Shown: piece by piece, positions 34,444 through 44,930 of the stretch
Position numbering within the stretch: the first letter of the stretch is position 1
How the letters are laid out: each line of letters begins with the position of its first letter
Assembly: GCA_900318175.1 (NCBI GenBank)
Contig: ONJQ01000001.1
Location: forward strand, 62,001 to 126,000
DNA length: 64,000 nucleotides
Source: an uncultured Bacteroidales bacterium
GTDB taxonomy: Bacteria; Bacteroidota; Bacteroidia; Bacteroidales; P3
Reading direction: 5' to 3'
Notes under the pieces: generated by a model
Told to the model about the DNA's origin: nothing
The model's database searches: none
The model's input: only the letters and a program-made list of their open reading frames with translations
Program-made: the position numbers and the translations under genes

Positions 34444-37400
34444 GGTGCTACTTACAATCCTTATACCTCTATCTGCCTCCGCCCGCCAACGGGACACCCT
34501 TGGCACAGGACACCCCACCCACTTCGTTGCCAACATTGGGCAATGGGAGCAGCCGTTCCTCTTCCAATCACAGATGAACAATGCTGCCCTCTTTGTTGAG
34601 AATACCTGTCTGACTATTGCTCTGCGGCAGTCTATACCCCCTGAGGAAGAGGGGGAACATTTCCACCATTCCATCAGCCAGCAGATGCACGCCTACCGCG
34701 TCCATTTTGAAGGTTGTAACAGCCGCCCCACCATTATGGGTCAGGACATAGATGCCGAAGGTGGCTACGACAACTACTATTACGGCAAAGACCCCAGCCG
34801 CTGGGCCACAAAGATGCCTCACTACCGTGCAGTCTACTATACCGACCTTTATCAGGGGATTGACATGGACATCCGTGCTGCCCAGAATGCGTTGAAGACC
34901 AACTTCTATCTGGCACCCGGTGCCAGTGCCAGCCAAATAACACTGCGTTATGAGGGTGTAGACAAACTCTATCTCAGTTACGACAATCTCATCATTCGCA
35001 CTTCTGCGGGTGAGATTGTCGAGATGAGTCCTTACGCCTACCAAGAGACCGACACGGGACGGCACGAGATTCCGGCCCGATATAGGGTCAAAGGAGACCG
35101 CGTCACCTTTGAACTCGACGACTATGACACGTCTCTGCCCCTTGTCATCGACCCCGTGCTCATCTTTTCCTCTTATACCGGTTCCACGGCCGACAACTGG
35201 GGTACAACAGCCACTTACGATGCTTACAAGAACACCTACACCGCAGGACTTGTCTTTGGTGTGGGATACCCCGTTTCGTTGGGAGCCTACGACATCTCAA
35301 GCAACGGCAATGCCGACATTGGCATCTTTAAATTCGACTCCACCGGCACACAAAGACTTTTTGCCACCTATTTGGGCGGAACCCAGGCCGACATGCCCCA
35401 CAGCTTGTTCGTCAACACCTTCGACGAAATGGTCATCTTCGGCACTACAGGGTCCAACGATTTCCCCGTTACGCCAAACGCTTACGACACCTCCTTCAAT
35501 GGTGGCTCAAACCTACTTTTTGAGGGCACCACTCAGATTCATTTCCCACAAGGCAGCGACATATTCATCAGTCGTTTCAGCAGCGACGGCACCGAGCTGC
35601 AAGCCTCAACCTTTGTAGGCGGGTCAGAGAACGACGGCCTCAACTACCGCACACGTTACAATCGCGGCAATATTATTATGGTCGGCAACGACTCGCTTTA
35701 CTTCAACTATGGAGACGGTGCCCGTGGCGAACTCATCACCGACGACCTCAACAACATCTATGTCGGAAGCACCACCTTCTCCACTGATTTCCCCACCACG
35801 GCGGGCGGTTATTGCCCTCAACCCGCTGCCAAGCAGAACGGCATCGTCTTTAAGATTGACTACAATCTGCGCAACATGATTTGGAGCACCTATCTGGGTG
35901 GCAGCTTCGACGATGCTGTCTATTCCATTGATGTCGACAACTCATACAACCTCCTTGTATGTGGCGGCACCAACTCGCCCGATTTCCCCGTCACTCAAGG
36001 AGCTGTCCAGCCCACATACGGTGGCGGCTCAGCCGATGGGTTTGTAGCCAAGCTCTCCTACCATGGCGACCGTCTTATGTCGAGCACCTTCTATGGCTCA
36101 CAAGAATACGACCAAATATATTTTGTCCGTACAGGGAAGCAAGATGATGTGTTCATCTTCGGCCAAACAAAAGCCCAAGGCAACACAATGATTTACAATG
36201 CCACCTATAACGTTCCCGGCAGTGGAATGCTTTTGGCCCGCCTCAACCCCAATCTGAATGGTCGCCAGTGGTCAACCGTCTTTGGCACTCCTCTGGGAAG
36301 GCCCAACCTCTCCCCCACGGCTTTTGCTGCTGACATCTGCAACCGTGTCTACGCCGTAGGCTGGGGACGCGACTTTGTGGGCTATTCCGGTATCTCGTGG
36401 AACGAAGCCGGTACCTCAGAAATGGAAGTCACCTCCGATGCCATCCAATCCACCACTGACGGACAGGACTTCTACATCATGAGCATGGACGCAGATGCCT
36501 CGCGGCTCGACTTCGCCACTTTCTTTGGCGAGTTGCATTCAAGTAGTTCCGGAGGCGGTGGTGACCATGTTGACGGTGGCACCAGCCGCTTTGACAAGAT
36601 GGCCACCCTTTACCAAAGCGTTTGTGCCAGCTGTGGAAACCACGACGAATTCCCCACAACAGAGGGTGCATGGTCCAATCACAACTACAGCAATAATTGC
36701 AACAATGCCATATTCCGTATCAATATACACAACGACTTTGCTGTGGCCGACTTCTTGGCCCCTCCTGTCGGTTGCGCTCCTTATACAATCAGTTTCACCA
36801 ACACTGGACGTGGCAACACCTATTATTGGGACTTTGGCGACGGTGGTTCTTCAACCATTCGCAACCCCCAGCATACATTCACGCAGCCGGGGACATACCG
36901 CGTACGCCTCATAGCCATAACGAACCAAGGCTGCAAAACCAGCGACACCGTTGAACATATTGTCCGTGTGCTCGATGAACAGGGCTCAAATACTCACATC
37001 AGTCTTTGCGGCAACAACCCCATACAGATTGGTTTCCCTCCCATGCTTGGCTGCACCTACCAATGGATTGGGGGTTCCGTTTCGGACAGTAGTATCGCCA
37101 ACCCCTATATTACAGACAGCGGTACTTACATCCTCCTCATCACCGCCCACGACGGCTGCACCGAGACCGACACTTTCACCGCAACAGCATACTACCTCAA
37201 CGACTCCCTTGTTCTCATTCCTCCCACCTGTCCTGGCGGCAACAACGGCATGGCCATCATCCACCTTCCTCCCGAGCTGGCCGACTCTGCCCGCTACCTG
37301 TGGGATGGTGTCGAGGGCGATTCCATCCTCACCGGCCTTAGAGCCGATGGGTTATCCCATACTATCGCTATTGAAAGCCATGGCTGTCGCATCGAGAACG

Positions 37401-38155
37401 TCTTCACCATACAAGACCCTCCCACCATGACCATCGAGAAACACGCTGTCGACCTTTTGTGCGACACCAGCTGCTCCGGTTCCATCAGACTCTCCTACTC
37501 CATACCCGGCCATCATATTGGCGACACACTACTTGAAAACCTCTGTGAAGGCACCTACATCATCCACCTCGCCGATACTGCTGGTTGTCCCTATTCGGAC
37601 ACCACCGTCATCGTCCGCGACACCTCACTCCTCCATCTTCGCGTCTGGGCTGACGACTCGCTCATTCTCCTCACCGAAAGCACCCGTCTGCACGTCACCC
37701 CTGTCGAGGGGGCTCGCTACAGCTGGTCACCCAGCAACACCATGGACCGTCCAACCTCTACAGACCCCCTTGCCACACCCACCGACACCCTTACCATCTA
37801 TGGAGTCACTGTCACCGACTCCTTGGGTTGCACATGGCATGGCGAGCTGCCTATCCGATGCACCGAGGTCATTTGTGGCCGTCCCAATCTCTTCATTCCG
37901 AACGCCTTCTCTCCCAATGGCGACGGCACCAATGACCGCCTCTGTTTCCGTGGCGAATTTATTATCGACTTCTATATAGCCATTTATACCCGCTGGGGTG
38001 AAAAGGTGTTCGAAACCCACAGCATCCACGACTGCTGGGATGGCCGTTACAACGATAACTGGTGCATGCCCGGTGTCTACACATACACTTGCCAGATTCG
38101 TTGCGAGGCAGGACAGGAGAACAAACTAAAAGGCGACATCACTCTCATCCGATGA
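34430..38155 (+). CDS. T9SS type-B sorted surface protein with SBBP-like propeller and PKD domain
   Basis: The start at 34430 gives MGTLLVLLTILIPLSASARQ, a clean signal peptide; a longer frame back to 34196 lies inside the previous gene and lacks a signal. The 1241-residue product has an N-terminal HFVANIGQWEQPF domain typical of proteins that precede SBBP beta-propeller repeats, then several ATYLGG/STYLGGSFDDAV units. A PKD domain follows (VGCAPYTISFTNTGRGNTYY) and the C-terminal NAFSPNGDGTNDRLCF...YTRWGEKVFE sorting domain. It is a surface protein exported by T9SS. Its stop overlaps the next start (ATGA). Confidence 0.88.
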   Translation: MGTLLVLLTILIPLSASARQRDTLGTGHPTHFVANIGQWEQPFLFQSQMNNAALFVENTCLTIALRQSIPPEEEGEHFHHSISQQMHAYRVHFEGCNSRPTIMGQDIDAEGGYDNYYYGKDPSRWATKMPHYRAVYYTDLYQGIDMDIRAAQNALKTNFYLAPGASASQITLRYEGVDKLYLSYDNLIIRTSAGEIVEMSPYAYQETDTGRHEIPARYRVKGDRVTFELDDYDTSLPLVIDPVLIFSSYTGSTADNWGTTATYDAYKNTYTAGLVFGVGYPVSLGAYDISSNGNADIGIFKFDSTGTQRLFATYLGGTQADMPHSLFVNTFDEMVIFGTTGSNDFPVTPNAYDTSFNGGSNLLFEGTTQIHFPQGSDIFISRFSSDGTELQASTFVGGSENDGLNYRTRYNRGNIIMVGNDSLYFNYGDGARGELITDDLNNIYVGSTTFSTDFPTTAGGYCPQPAAKQNGIVFKIDYNLRNMIWSTYLGGSFDDAVYSIDVDNSYNLLVCGGTNSPDFPVTQGAVQPTYGGGSADGFVAKLSYHGDRLMSSTFYGSQEYDQIYFVRTGKQDDVFIFGQTKAQGNTMIYNATYNVPGSGMLLARLNPNLNGRQWSTVFGTPLGRPNLSPTAFAADICNRVYAVGWGRDFVGYSGISWNEAGTSEMEVTSDAIQSTTDGQDFYIMSMDADASRLDFATFFGELHSSSSGGGGDHVDGGTSRFDKMATLYQSVCASCGNHDEFPTTEGAWSNHNYSNNCNNAIFRINIHNDFAVADFLAPPVGCAPYTISFTNTGRGNTYYWDFGDGGSSTIRNPQHTFTQPGTYRVRLIAITNQGCKTSDTVEHIVRVLDEQGSNTHISLCGNNPIQIGFPPMLGCTYQWIGGSVSDSSIANPYITDSGTYILLITAHDGCTETDTFTATAYYLNDSLVLIPPTCPGGNNGMAIIHLPPELADSARYLWDGVEGDSILTGLRADGLSHTIAIESHGCRIENVFTIQDPPTMTIEKHAVDLLCDTSCSGSIRLSYSIPGHHIGDTLLENLCEGTYIIHLADTAGCPYSDTTVIVRDTSLLHLRVWADDSLILLTESTRLHVTPVEGARYSWSPSNTMDRPTSTDPLATPTDTLTIYGVTVTDSLGCTWHGELPIRCTEVICGRPNLFIPNAFSPNGDGTNDRLCFRGEFIIDFYIAIYTRWGEKVFETHSIHDCWDGRYNDNWCMPGVYTYTCQIRCEAGQENKLKGDITLIR

Positions 38156-38985
38156 AAGACCAATTTGTCATAGCCTACCTTGCCGACTTCAGCATGACCG
38201 AAGCCGTCGTCTCCCATGCCTGCCAATTGGCGCGCATGCTGCACAAAGGGCTTATTCTCCTCTACGTCGAGGATAGCCGCTACAAGCACCTCCCCACCAC
38301 TGCTGAAGCCGAGCAGACACTAATGCAAATTGAAGCCTCTCACGCTGACCTCAAACCAGCCCATGTGGCCCTCAAGGGTGACACCCGCGAGGTCATTAAC
38401 GCCCTTCCCACCCTTCTGAACGGGGTCGTGGCGGTGGCTGGTGTCAACTCCCATGCCCATATTGGTGCCCTCACGCATCCCCGCCGTGTGCTGCGCAACT
38501 TCTCTCAGTGCAAGATTGCCTACCTCACTGTCCAACAGCCCCTCGCCCCTAACGACGCTTACACCGACGTGGCCTACAGCATCGATTTCCACAAAGAGAG
38601 CAAAGAGAAGCTTATCTGGGCCTCCTACTTTGCCCGTTTCAACCACAGTCAACTTCTCATGCTCCATTACGCCTACACCGATTCCGGATTATACAACAAA
38701 TGGCACAACAACGTCCTTTTCATGGACAAGTTTTTTGCTGGCCTCAACGTTTCCTATACCTCCCAAGCCATCCAAGGACGAGCCCTTTTCCCCGAAACTA
38801 TCGTCTGCGATGCTGCCGCCAAAGCCCATTGCTCCCTCCTCATCTCCGTAACCACCGACACCCGCAGCCGCGATGTTGTCGAATGGTTCGCCGGTGCTCA
38901 GGAAGATCGCATTGTCCGCAACACCCACCTCCTGCCCATCCTCTTCATCAATCCTCGCAACGACATATACGTTCTTTGCGACTAA
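38152..38985 (+). CDS. Universal-stress-protein-like protein, coupled to a T9SS cargo gene
   Basis: I start at 38152, where the ATG overlaps the cargo stop by four bases (ATGA); the longer frame from 38062 adds 30 residues that do not look like protein. The 277-residue product starts MKDQFVIAYLADFSMTEAVV, like the first strand and helix of a Usp domain, and has the HACQLARMLHKGLILLYVED pattern. A second Usp-like half starts near VAYSIDFHKESKEKLIW. The ATP-binding glycine motif is not evident in either half. It has no signal peptide, so it is cytosolic, which is odd beside a surface protein gene. Function unknown. Confidence 0.75.
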   Translation: MKDQFVIAYLADFSMTEAVVSHACQLARMLHKGLILLYVEDSRYKHLPTTAEAEQTLMQIEASHADLKPAHVALKGDTREVINALPTLLNGVVAVAGVNSHAHIGALTHPRRVLRNFSQCKIAYLTVQQPLAPNDAYTDVAYSIDFHKESKEKLIWASYFARFNHSQLLMLHYAYTDSGLYNKWHNNVLFMDKFFAGLNVSYTSQAIQGRALFPETIVCDAAAKAHCSLLISVTTDTRSRDVVEWFAGAQEDRIVRNTHLLPILFINPRNDIYVLCD

Positions 38986-39069
38986 ACCACCCTTCCTCTG
39001 CCCCTTTTGGCAGTGTTGCTCCAGTATCCTTCTGTCTAACATTCTTCTAACCTATATCAACTATAAACC

Positions 39070-42000
39070 ATGAAACGTTTTATTGCAATCATTTCGGTTA
39101 TTTCAATTCTCACCATCGCTCACGCACAGACACCCTCTGACAGTTGTCTTATCACCTCTGTCCCTTACATGGAAAACTTCAATAGCTGTTCCACCATTTC
39201 CATCCACTCCTTTCCTCCCTGTTGGTATCGCTACACCCGTGGACTCTATACCTACTCCAACAACTTTCGCATCATAGAATCCGACAGTTGTAAAGTCCTT
39301 CGTATCCGTCCCGACTCGCTTGCCATCATCGTTCTCCCCAAAATAGACAGCACTCTACTTGCCACAGATTCCTTGCAACTCCGGCTTTCACTCACAAACA
39401 ATGTCTCCACCCAAGCATTGCCTCTGCGTTTTGGAGTAATGACAGACCCCACAGATACCACCACATTCATGCAGGTCAGTCGTTACCCGCTGAGCAACAA
39501 CACCGACCACTACAATATCATTATCCCGCTCTCCGACCTGCCCACCCTTGACGGTCACCCAACCATTATTTTCAACCACCTCGACGTCACTATTGATATC
39601 TATCAAGTGTTCATCGAGCGCACACCTTACTGTGGTACCGTTCATAATCTCCAGTGTGTCACCCGCGCCATTATGGGTGCAAAACTGCAGTGGGAACACA
39701 CTTCACCAGCATCCGCTGCTGCCACCTACACCATCCGAGTCTACCCCCACTTCGATGGAGTAACACTCCCTCCTGACACCTCCATCATTGTCTCCGACAC
39801 CACTTCCGACCATCATTACATCATCCATGGGCTCACTGCCGGCACTCCTTATACCGCTGTCGTCACGGCCTCATGTCCGGGTGACACGGTCTCCAACACC
39901 TCCCAGTGGGACTTCATCAATTTTCAAACTGCCACCTCACTCTCCTCCTGTCCAACGCCCACCATTGTCCGCATGGAACTTGATTCAACCAGTGCCACCT
40001 TCGAGTGGATTCCAAACATTATCGATGTCTCTTGGCGAATCTACTACACCATAGGGAGCTCCAACAACGAGATTGAGCTCGAATATGCCTATTCCGACTC
40101 GGTCTATACCCTCCAGGAACTTGAGCCTGGTCAGAAATACAATCTTTTCATCCGTCCTTTATGCAGCAGAAACTCCACGCACGTCAACTTTACCACCATC
40201 TGCTCACCTACTACCCCACTGCCCTATTTCTGTAATTTCGATAATCAAGAAGCCCGATGCTGGGACATTCACCCTCAACAAAACGGATTATCCTTCAACT
40301 ACCAATATGACAACCACCAAATATCTGCCGTCTTCAACAACTCCACGTATTATGTCTTGCCCTATTTCTCCGAGCCACTCGCGTCAACCCGCATTTCCGG
40401 TGAGATAAACAACGGCAACATCATTGTGGGCATCTTGCCTTCTGACGACACCTCCTCCTTCATTCCCTTCGACACCATTTTTTCCACCACCTATGACCAT
40501 TCCTACAACTGGACATATTTCACCGTATACTTCGACAACTACCCCGATTCCATCGGTCGTATTGCCCTAAAATGCTACAGCAATCACGTCTCATTCGACA
40601 ATCTTCTTGTCGACGCCATTCCCTCGTGTGTCCTGCCATACAACCTCACTGCTACAACCATAACCCCCACATCCGCCCTAATCGAATGGTCACACCCCGA
40701 CAACCTCGACAACTACATCATCGAGTATGGGCCCCGGGGCTTCTCGCATTTCAGTGGCACATCCCTCTATACCATTGACGACACCATCACACTCTCTCCC
40801 CTGCTCCCCTACACCAACTATGATGTCTACATCGGTGTCCAATGCACTGACGACAGCATCTACTGGTCCTATCCCTGCCACTTCACCACACCCTGTGCCG
40901 ACATCACACATCTTCCCTACATCGAAGATTTTGACCATTTTACCCCCTCCTCAAACTTCACTTACCAACATCACCCCTGCTGGTATTCATCCAATTATGA
41001 AAACGTCATTTACTACGACCCCCAATCCTCGGACACAACCAACAACTACTACTTCATACGTCCATACAGCTACATCTGTATGCCGGTTATTGACCCCGAC
41101 AGCATACAAATTGCCAACACCAAGCTTTCCTTCACAGCATGGAACATAAGTTCTCCTTTCTACAACGACACCGCCTCCATCCAGATAGGTTTCCTCTCCG
41201 ACCCTGCAAACCTCAACACTTTTACCCCCTATACTAACCTTTGCATAAACACAATCCCCACACGCTACGAGATTCCTTTCAACAATTACAATAACACTGG
41301 ACTATACATTGCCTTCGTCTACAATACGAGGGGTCCGTCATGGTTCTACCTTGACGATGTCATTCTTGATACCCTCCCCACTTGCCTGCAACCATTCAAT
41401 CCAACCTTGCTGCAAGTCAGCACCAACTCAGCACAAATAGCATGGCGCTCCCAAACTCCCGCCACAGCGTTCCAAATCTCCTTTGGCCCCACGGGGTTCA
41501 CTCCTGGCCAAACATCCTCTCCCATTTCTTTGGGCCATTACGGTAGCCTTATTTCTACCGACGACACCATCCTCATCACTGGCCTCCATCCAGCCACTCA
41601 TTATGATGTCTATGTACGCAGCATCTGCACCCCTGGCGACACCTCCTCGTGGACACTCCAGCCCATCCATCTTCTTACTATCCAAAACCCCGCGACCGTC
41701 CCCTATTACTGCAACTTTGAAAATCCCATTGAGGCACGCCGTTGGTCCACAGCAAGTACCAATGACCACGCATGGCGATACGACATCTTCCCTGACGACA
41801 CCAACAACCACGGCTACTTCGTCACCACAGCAAATAACAATAATTCCCTCACCGCAATACTCTTCCGCGACTTCAACTTCGGTACCCCAGACGCTCCTAC
41901 CCCTGTTGCGGACAGCAGCCTTCAGATCACCTTCAGGGCTCGACTCAGAAGCACCTCCACACTCTCCTATCCAAGAATCTACGTCTTTCTTGTCGATCCC

Positions 42001-44145
42001 CAGCTACCCATAGTCTTCCCTGAGAACATCAACATTAACCGATGGCGGTCCACCCCTTCCATCCGGTGTCTCTACAATACCGACAGCATCCACCCCCTAT
42101 GGTCCACCCATACCATCAACCTCGACACCCTTCAGGGGCTGCGCCGTCTCGTCTTTTATGTCAGTAGCCCTGTCAACACCACGGGGCCCAGCGACACCTC
42201 CCTCTTCATTGATGACGTTCAAATATCCACCATCCCCTGTCCGCGGCCCCACAACATCCACATCTCCCAAATCTCGGACACTTCTGCAACCCTTGCCTGG
42301 CATGGTGACCCTTCGGCATCCTACCTCCTCACCTACCGCACCATCGTCAATTATCCCGACACCTCTGACACAGTCTCTGCCATCGTCACCACCAACACTG
42401 CCCGTCTCAATGGCCTCATCCCATTAAGCACTTACTCTATCGTTATCCAACGCTTCTGTACTGACGGCAGTCTCACCGACCCCTCCTCGCAATTCACATT
42501 CACCACACCCATCTGCAATGGCTGGATCAGCGACACTGCTGCCATCGGCCCCACAGACCAAGTGCACACCTCCTCACTCCTACCCATTGCCTACTACCAA
42601 GACAACTCCTACTCCCAGCAAATCTATCCTGCCTCCTCCTTCAACGGTCCCGGCAGCATCCAATCCATCAATCTCCGTTGCCATTCCTTCTACACTGAAT
42701 CCTGGCACAACCGCATACAGGTATATCTCGGCCACACCATCCGCTCCCAATTCGACTCCACCCAGACCTTCATTGACCCTCAGCAGCTCCAGCTCGTCTA
42801 CTACGGCCCCAACACCTATAAAAACGGATGGTCGCACCTCACACTCCAAACCCCATTCTACTATGACGGCACCAGCAACTTGATTCTTGCCGTACTCTGC
42901 GGCAACAATCCTGCCAAGCCCACTTACTACTACGTCGCTGATGCCGACCGTCCAACAGCCCTCGTTCTCACCGGCTCACTGCCCATCGAACCCATCTCAC
43001 TCCCCTCCCTCCAATCCTACCATGGCACCAAGACCCTTCTGAGCAGCCTCACACAAGCCACCTTCGACTTCTGCGAGCCACCGGCCTGTCCTCCTGTCCA
43101 ACTTAAAATCCCCAATCTGCGCTACAGCCAAGTGACACTTCGCTGGAACGACACCCCTTCACCCGAGTATCGTGTCGACTACCGCTTTGACTCCGAATCT
43201 TGGCAGACCGTCCACACCACCGACACCTCTGTCATCCTCACCGACATCTTCCCCGACCAACTCTACACCTACCGCGTCTCTCCCTCCTGCTCCGATGAAG
43301 CCCTTCCCATCTACTCCTACGGCACCTTCCGCACCTCCTCCTCCGACTGTCCCTTCCCCGACAATCTGCACATAGAGGAAATCGGCTCAGACTATATCAC
43401 CTTTGCATGGACACCCGATGAGAACAACATCCGCTACCAGCTCCACATCTACAACGACACCTTCGACACCGTCTTCCTCACCTACCTTGCCCGCAAGCAA
43501 GTCTTCAATCTCAACTCCAACACTCCCTACTCTGCTCAAGTCATGGCCTATTGCACCCCTGACGAACGCGAAGGCCAGTGGAGTGACCCTCTTCTCTTCT
43601 TCACCGAAGTCTGCCCCACTCCCTCCGCTCTCACCGTCACCGACATCCAAGGCAACTCTGTCACCCTCGACTGGCGAAGCACTGACCTTGCCACTGGCTG
43701 GGAAATACAATATGGTCTTGAAGGCTTTGACCAAGGCCGCGGCACCAACATCATCGCCGACACCCACCCCTTCACCATCACTGGCCTCACAGGCGAGACC
43801 GTTTATCAAGCCTATGTCCGCAGCCTCTGTGGCGACACACTCGTCAGCGAGCGCTGGCGTGGCCCCATCACCTTTAAAACGCTTTACAGCGACATTATTT
43901 CTCCCTCAGGCACTGTGCCCTTCACCCTGGTGCCCAACCCCGCCACTGACAGAGTTGAGATCCTCTTCGGCTCCGACATGCCCACACACTACAGTCTTAC
44001 CCTCCGCGACGCCCATGGACGCATCGTTTCCAACACCACCGGTACCACCCTCCAACTCGGTGGCCTCCCGTCAGGCGTCTACTTTGCCACCCTCACCACA
44101 CCCTTCACCACTGCCACCCGCAAACTAATTATCCAACACAAATGA
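39070..44145 (+). CDS. Giant T9SS type-A sorted surface protein with eight FN3-like domains
   Basis: The 1691-residue product has a signal peptide (ending TIAHAQT, about residue 18). At least four regions start with a PYxxNF-type motif (SVPYMENFNSC, PLPYFCNFDNQEA, THLPYIEDFDHF, TVPYYCNFENPIEA), as in MAM/jelly-roll modules of T9SS cargo. About eight fibronectin type III-like domains follow a Cys-Pro pattern (CPTPTIV, CVLPYNL, CLQPFNP, CPRPHNI, CPPVQLK, CPFPDNL, CPTPSAL). The last ~75 residues (FTLVPNPATDRVEILFG, RIVSNTT, LPSGVYFATL) are the type-A sorting domain. An adhesin or matrix-binding role is likely. Codon use is extremely C-rich. Confidence 0.9.
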   Translation: MKRFIAIISVISILTIAHAQTPSDSCLITSVPYMENFNSCSTISIHSFPPCWYRYTRGLYTYSNNFRIIESDSCKVLRIRPDSLAIIVLPKIDSTLLATDSLQLRLSLTNNVSTQALPLRFGVMTDPTDTTTFMQVSRYPLSNNTDHYNIIIPLSDLPTLDGHPTIIFNHLDVTIDIYQVFIERTPYCGTVHNLQCVTRAIMGAKLQWEHTSPASAAATYTIRVYPHFDGVTLPPDTSIIVSDTTSDHHYIIHGLTAGTPYTAVVTASCPGDTVSNTSQWDFINFQTATSLSSCPTPTIVRMELDSTSATFEWIPNIIDVSWRIYYTIGSSNNEIELEYAYSDSVYTLQELEPGQKYNLFIRPLCSRNSTHVNFTTICSPTTPLPYFCNFDNQEARCWDIHPQQNGLSFNYQYDNHQISAVFNNSTYYVLPYFSEPLASTRISGEINNGNIIVGILPSDDTSSFIPFDTIFSTTYDHSYNWTYFTVYFDNYPDSIGRIALKCYSNHVSFDNLLVDAIPSCVLPYNLTATTITPTSALIEWSHPDNLDNYIIEYGPRGFSHFSGTSLYTIDDTITLSPLLPYTNYDVYIGVQCTDDSIYWSYPCHFTTPCADITHLPYIEDFDHFTPSSNFTYQHHPCWYSSNYENVIYYDPQSSDTTNNYYFIRPYSYICMPVIDPDSIQIANTKLSFTAWNISSPFYNDTASIQIGFLSDPANLNTFTPYTNLCINTIPTRYEIPFNNYNNTGLYIAFVYNTRGPSWFYLDDVILDTLPTCLQPFNPTLLQVSTNSAQIAWRSQTPATAFQISFGPTGFTPGQTSSPISLGHYGSLISTDDTILITGLHPATHYDVYVRSICTPGDTSSWTLQPIHLLTIQNPATVPYYCNFENPIEARRWSTASTNDHAWRYDIFPDDTNNHGYFVTTANNNNSLTAILFRDFNFGTPDAPTPVADSSLQITFRARLRSTSTLSYPRIYVFLVDPQLPIVFPENININRWRSTPSIRCLYNTDSIHPLWSTHTINLDTLQGLRRLVFYVSSPVNTTGPSDTSLFIDDVQISTIPCPRPHNIHISQISDTSATLAWHGDPSASYLLTYRTIVNYPDTSDTVSAIVTTNTARLNGLIPLSTYSIVIQRFCTDGSLTDPSSQFTFTTPICNGWISDTAAIGPTDQVHTSSLLPIAYYQDNSYSQQIYPASSFNGPGSIQSINLRCHSFYTESWHNRIQVYLGHTIRSQFDSTQTFIDPQQLQLVYYGPNTYKNGWSHLTLQTPFYYDGTSNLILAVLCGNNPAKPTYYYVADADRPTALVLTGSLPIEPISLPSLQSYHGTKTLLSSLTQATFDFCEPPACPPVQLKIPNLRYSQVTLRWNDTPSPEYRVDYRFDSESWQTVHTTDTSVILTDIFPDQLYTYRVSPSCSDEALPIYSYGTFRTSSSDCPFPDNLHIEEIGSDYITFAWTPDENNIRYQLHIYNDTFDTVFLTYLARKQVFNLNSNTPYSAQVMAYCTPDEREGQWSDPLLFFTEVCPTPSALTVTDIQGNSVTLDWRSTDLATGWEIQYGLEGFDQGRGTNIIADTHPFTITGLTGETVYQAYVRSLCGDTLVSERWRGPITFKTLYSDIISPSGTVPFTLVPNPATDRVEILFGSDMPTHYSLTLRDAHGRIVSNTTGTTLQLGGLPSGVYFATLTTPFTTATRKLIIQHK

Positions 44146-44927
44146 ACCTGTTCCACGCCCTTAATGCCCTTGGACAAAGGCTGCAGCCCACCCCGTCGCA
44201 ATGCCAAAGTTTTTCCGACCACTGGCGCTGCATCAACGGCAGTTGGTTCAAAATCCTTGCCCTGCTGCTAATGACCATTGACCACACCGCCGCAAGCATC
44301 ATTTGGCGTTTCCCCTTTGGCGTTGAGCCCCTCTTTGCCATCGGGTCGCACAGTTTCAGCCTTTACGCCCTGATGCGGCTCATCGGTCGGCTTGGCTTCC
44401 CCATGTTTGCCTTCCTGCTGGTGGAAGGGTTCCTCCACACCCGCAGCCACAAACGGTATGGCCGCAATCTGCTCCTCTTCGCCATCCTCTCCGAGATTCC
44501 GTGGAACTTGTTGCACAGCGGCCACCTCTTCTTCCATAGCCAAAACGTGTTTTTCACCCTGTTTTTGGGATTCTTGGGTATGTGCGCCATCTACTACCTC
44601 CGCGGCAAAAGGCTTTGGCAAGCTGTCGCCCTTGTGTTGTTGCTGCTCGTTTCCGTGGCACTGAGAGCGGACTATGGGTGCCGCGGCTTCGGTTTCATCA
44701 TGCTGCTCTACATACTTCGCAACAACCGTCTGCCACAAGCCATCATCGGCAGCTGCATCCTGCCCAGCACATGGGTGGCGGGCTTAGCCTTCATCCCCCT
44801 AAGCATGTACAACGGCAAACGTGGCTTCATCAAAGGCAAGGTTGCCAAATACCTGTGCTACATCTACTACCCGCTGCACCTCTTTGTCATCTACCTGATT
44901 GTGCTACATTTTTTTCACCCGCAATAA
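44142..44927 (+). CDS. TraX-family membrane protein
   Basis: The 261-residue protein has about seven or eight hydrophobic segments. WFKILALLLMTIDHTAASII carries the TraX signature, with the MTIDH motif, and GRLGFPMFAFLLVEGFLHTR follows, also family-typical. ARNLLLF-like and SEIPWNLLHSG residues match. TraX acetylates F pilin in conjugative plasmids, but chromosomal TraX-like proteins of Bacteroidota have other, unknown acyltransfer roles. The ATG overlaps the stop of the giant cargo gene (ATGA), suggesting coupled translation. No conjugation genes are near. Confidence 0.85.
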   Translation: MNLFHALNALGQRLQPTPSQCQSFSDHWRCINGSWFKILALLLMTIDHTAASIIWRFPFGVEPLFAIGSHSFSLYALMRLIGRLGFPMFAFLLVEGFLHTRSHKRYGRNLLLFAILSEIPWNLLHSGHLFFHSQNVFFTLFLGFLGMCAIYYLRGKRLWQAVALVLLLLVSVALRADYGCRGFGFIMLLYILRNNRLPQAIIGSCILPSTWVAGLAFIPLSMYNGKRGFIKGKVAKYLCYIYYPLHLFVIYLIVLHFFHPQ

Positions 44928-44930
44928 TGA

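Noticed and set aside
38062..38151. N-terminal extension of the USP-like gene
   Set aside because: Overlaps the sorting domain of the previous gene; the ATGA start at 38152 gives a proper Usp N-terminus.
44142..44927. Conjugative element marked by TraX
   Set aside because: No relaxase, coupling protein, integrase or other transfer gene lies near; chromosomal TraX-like proteins are common.
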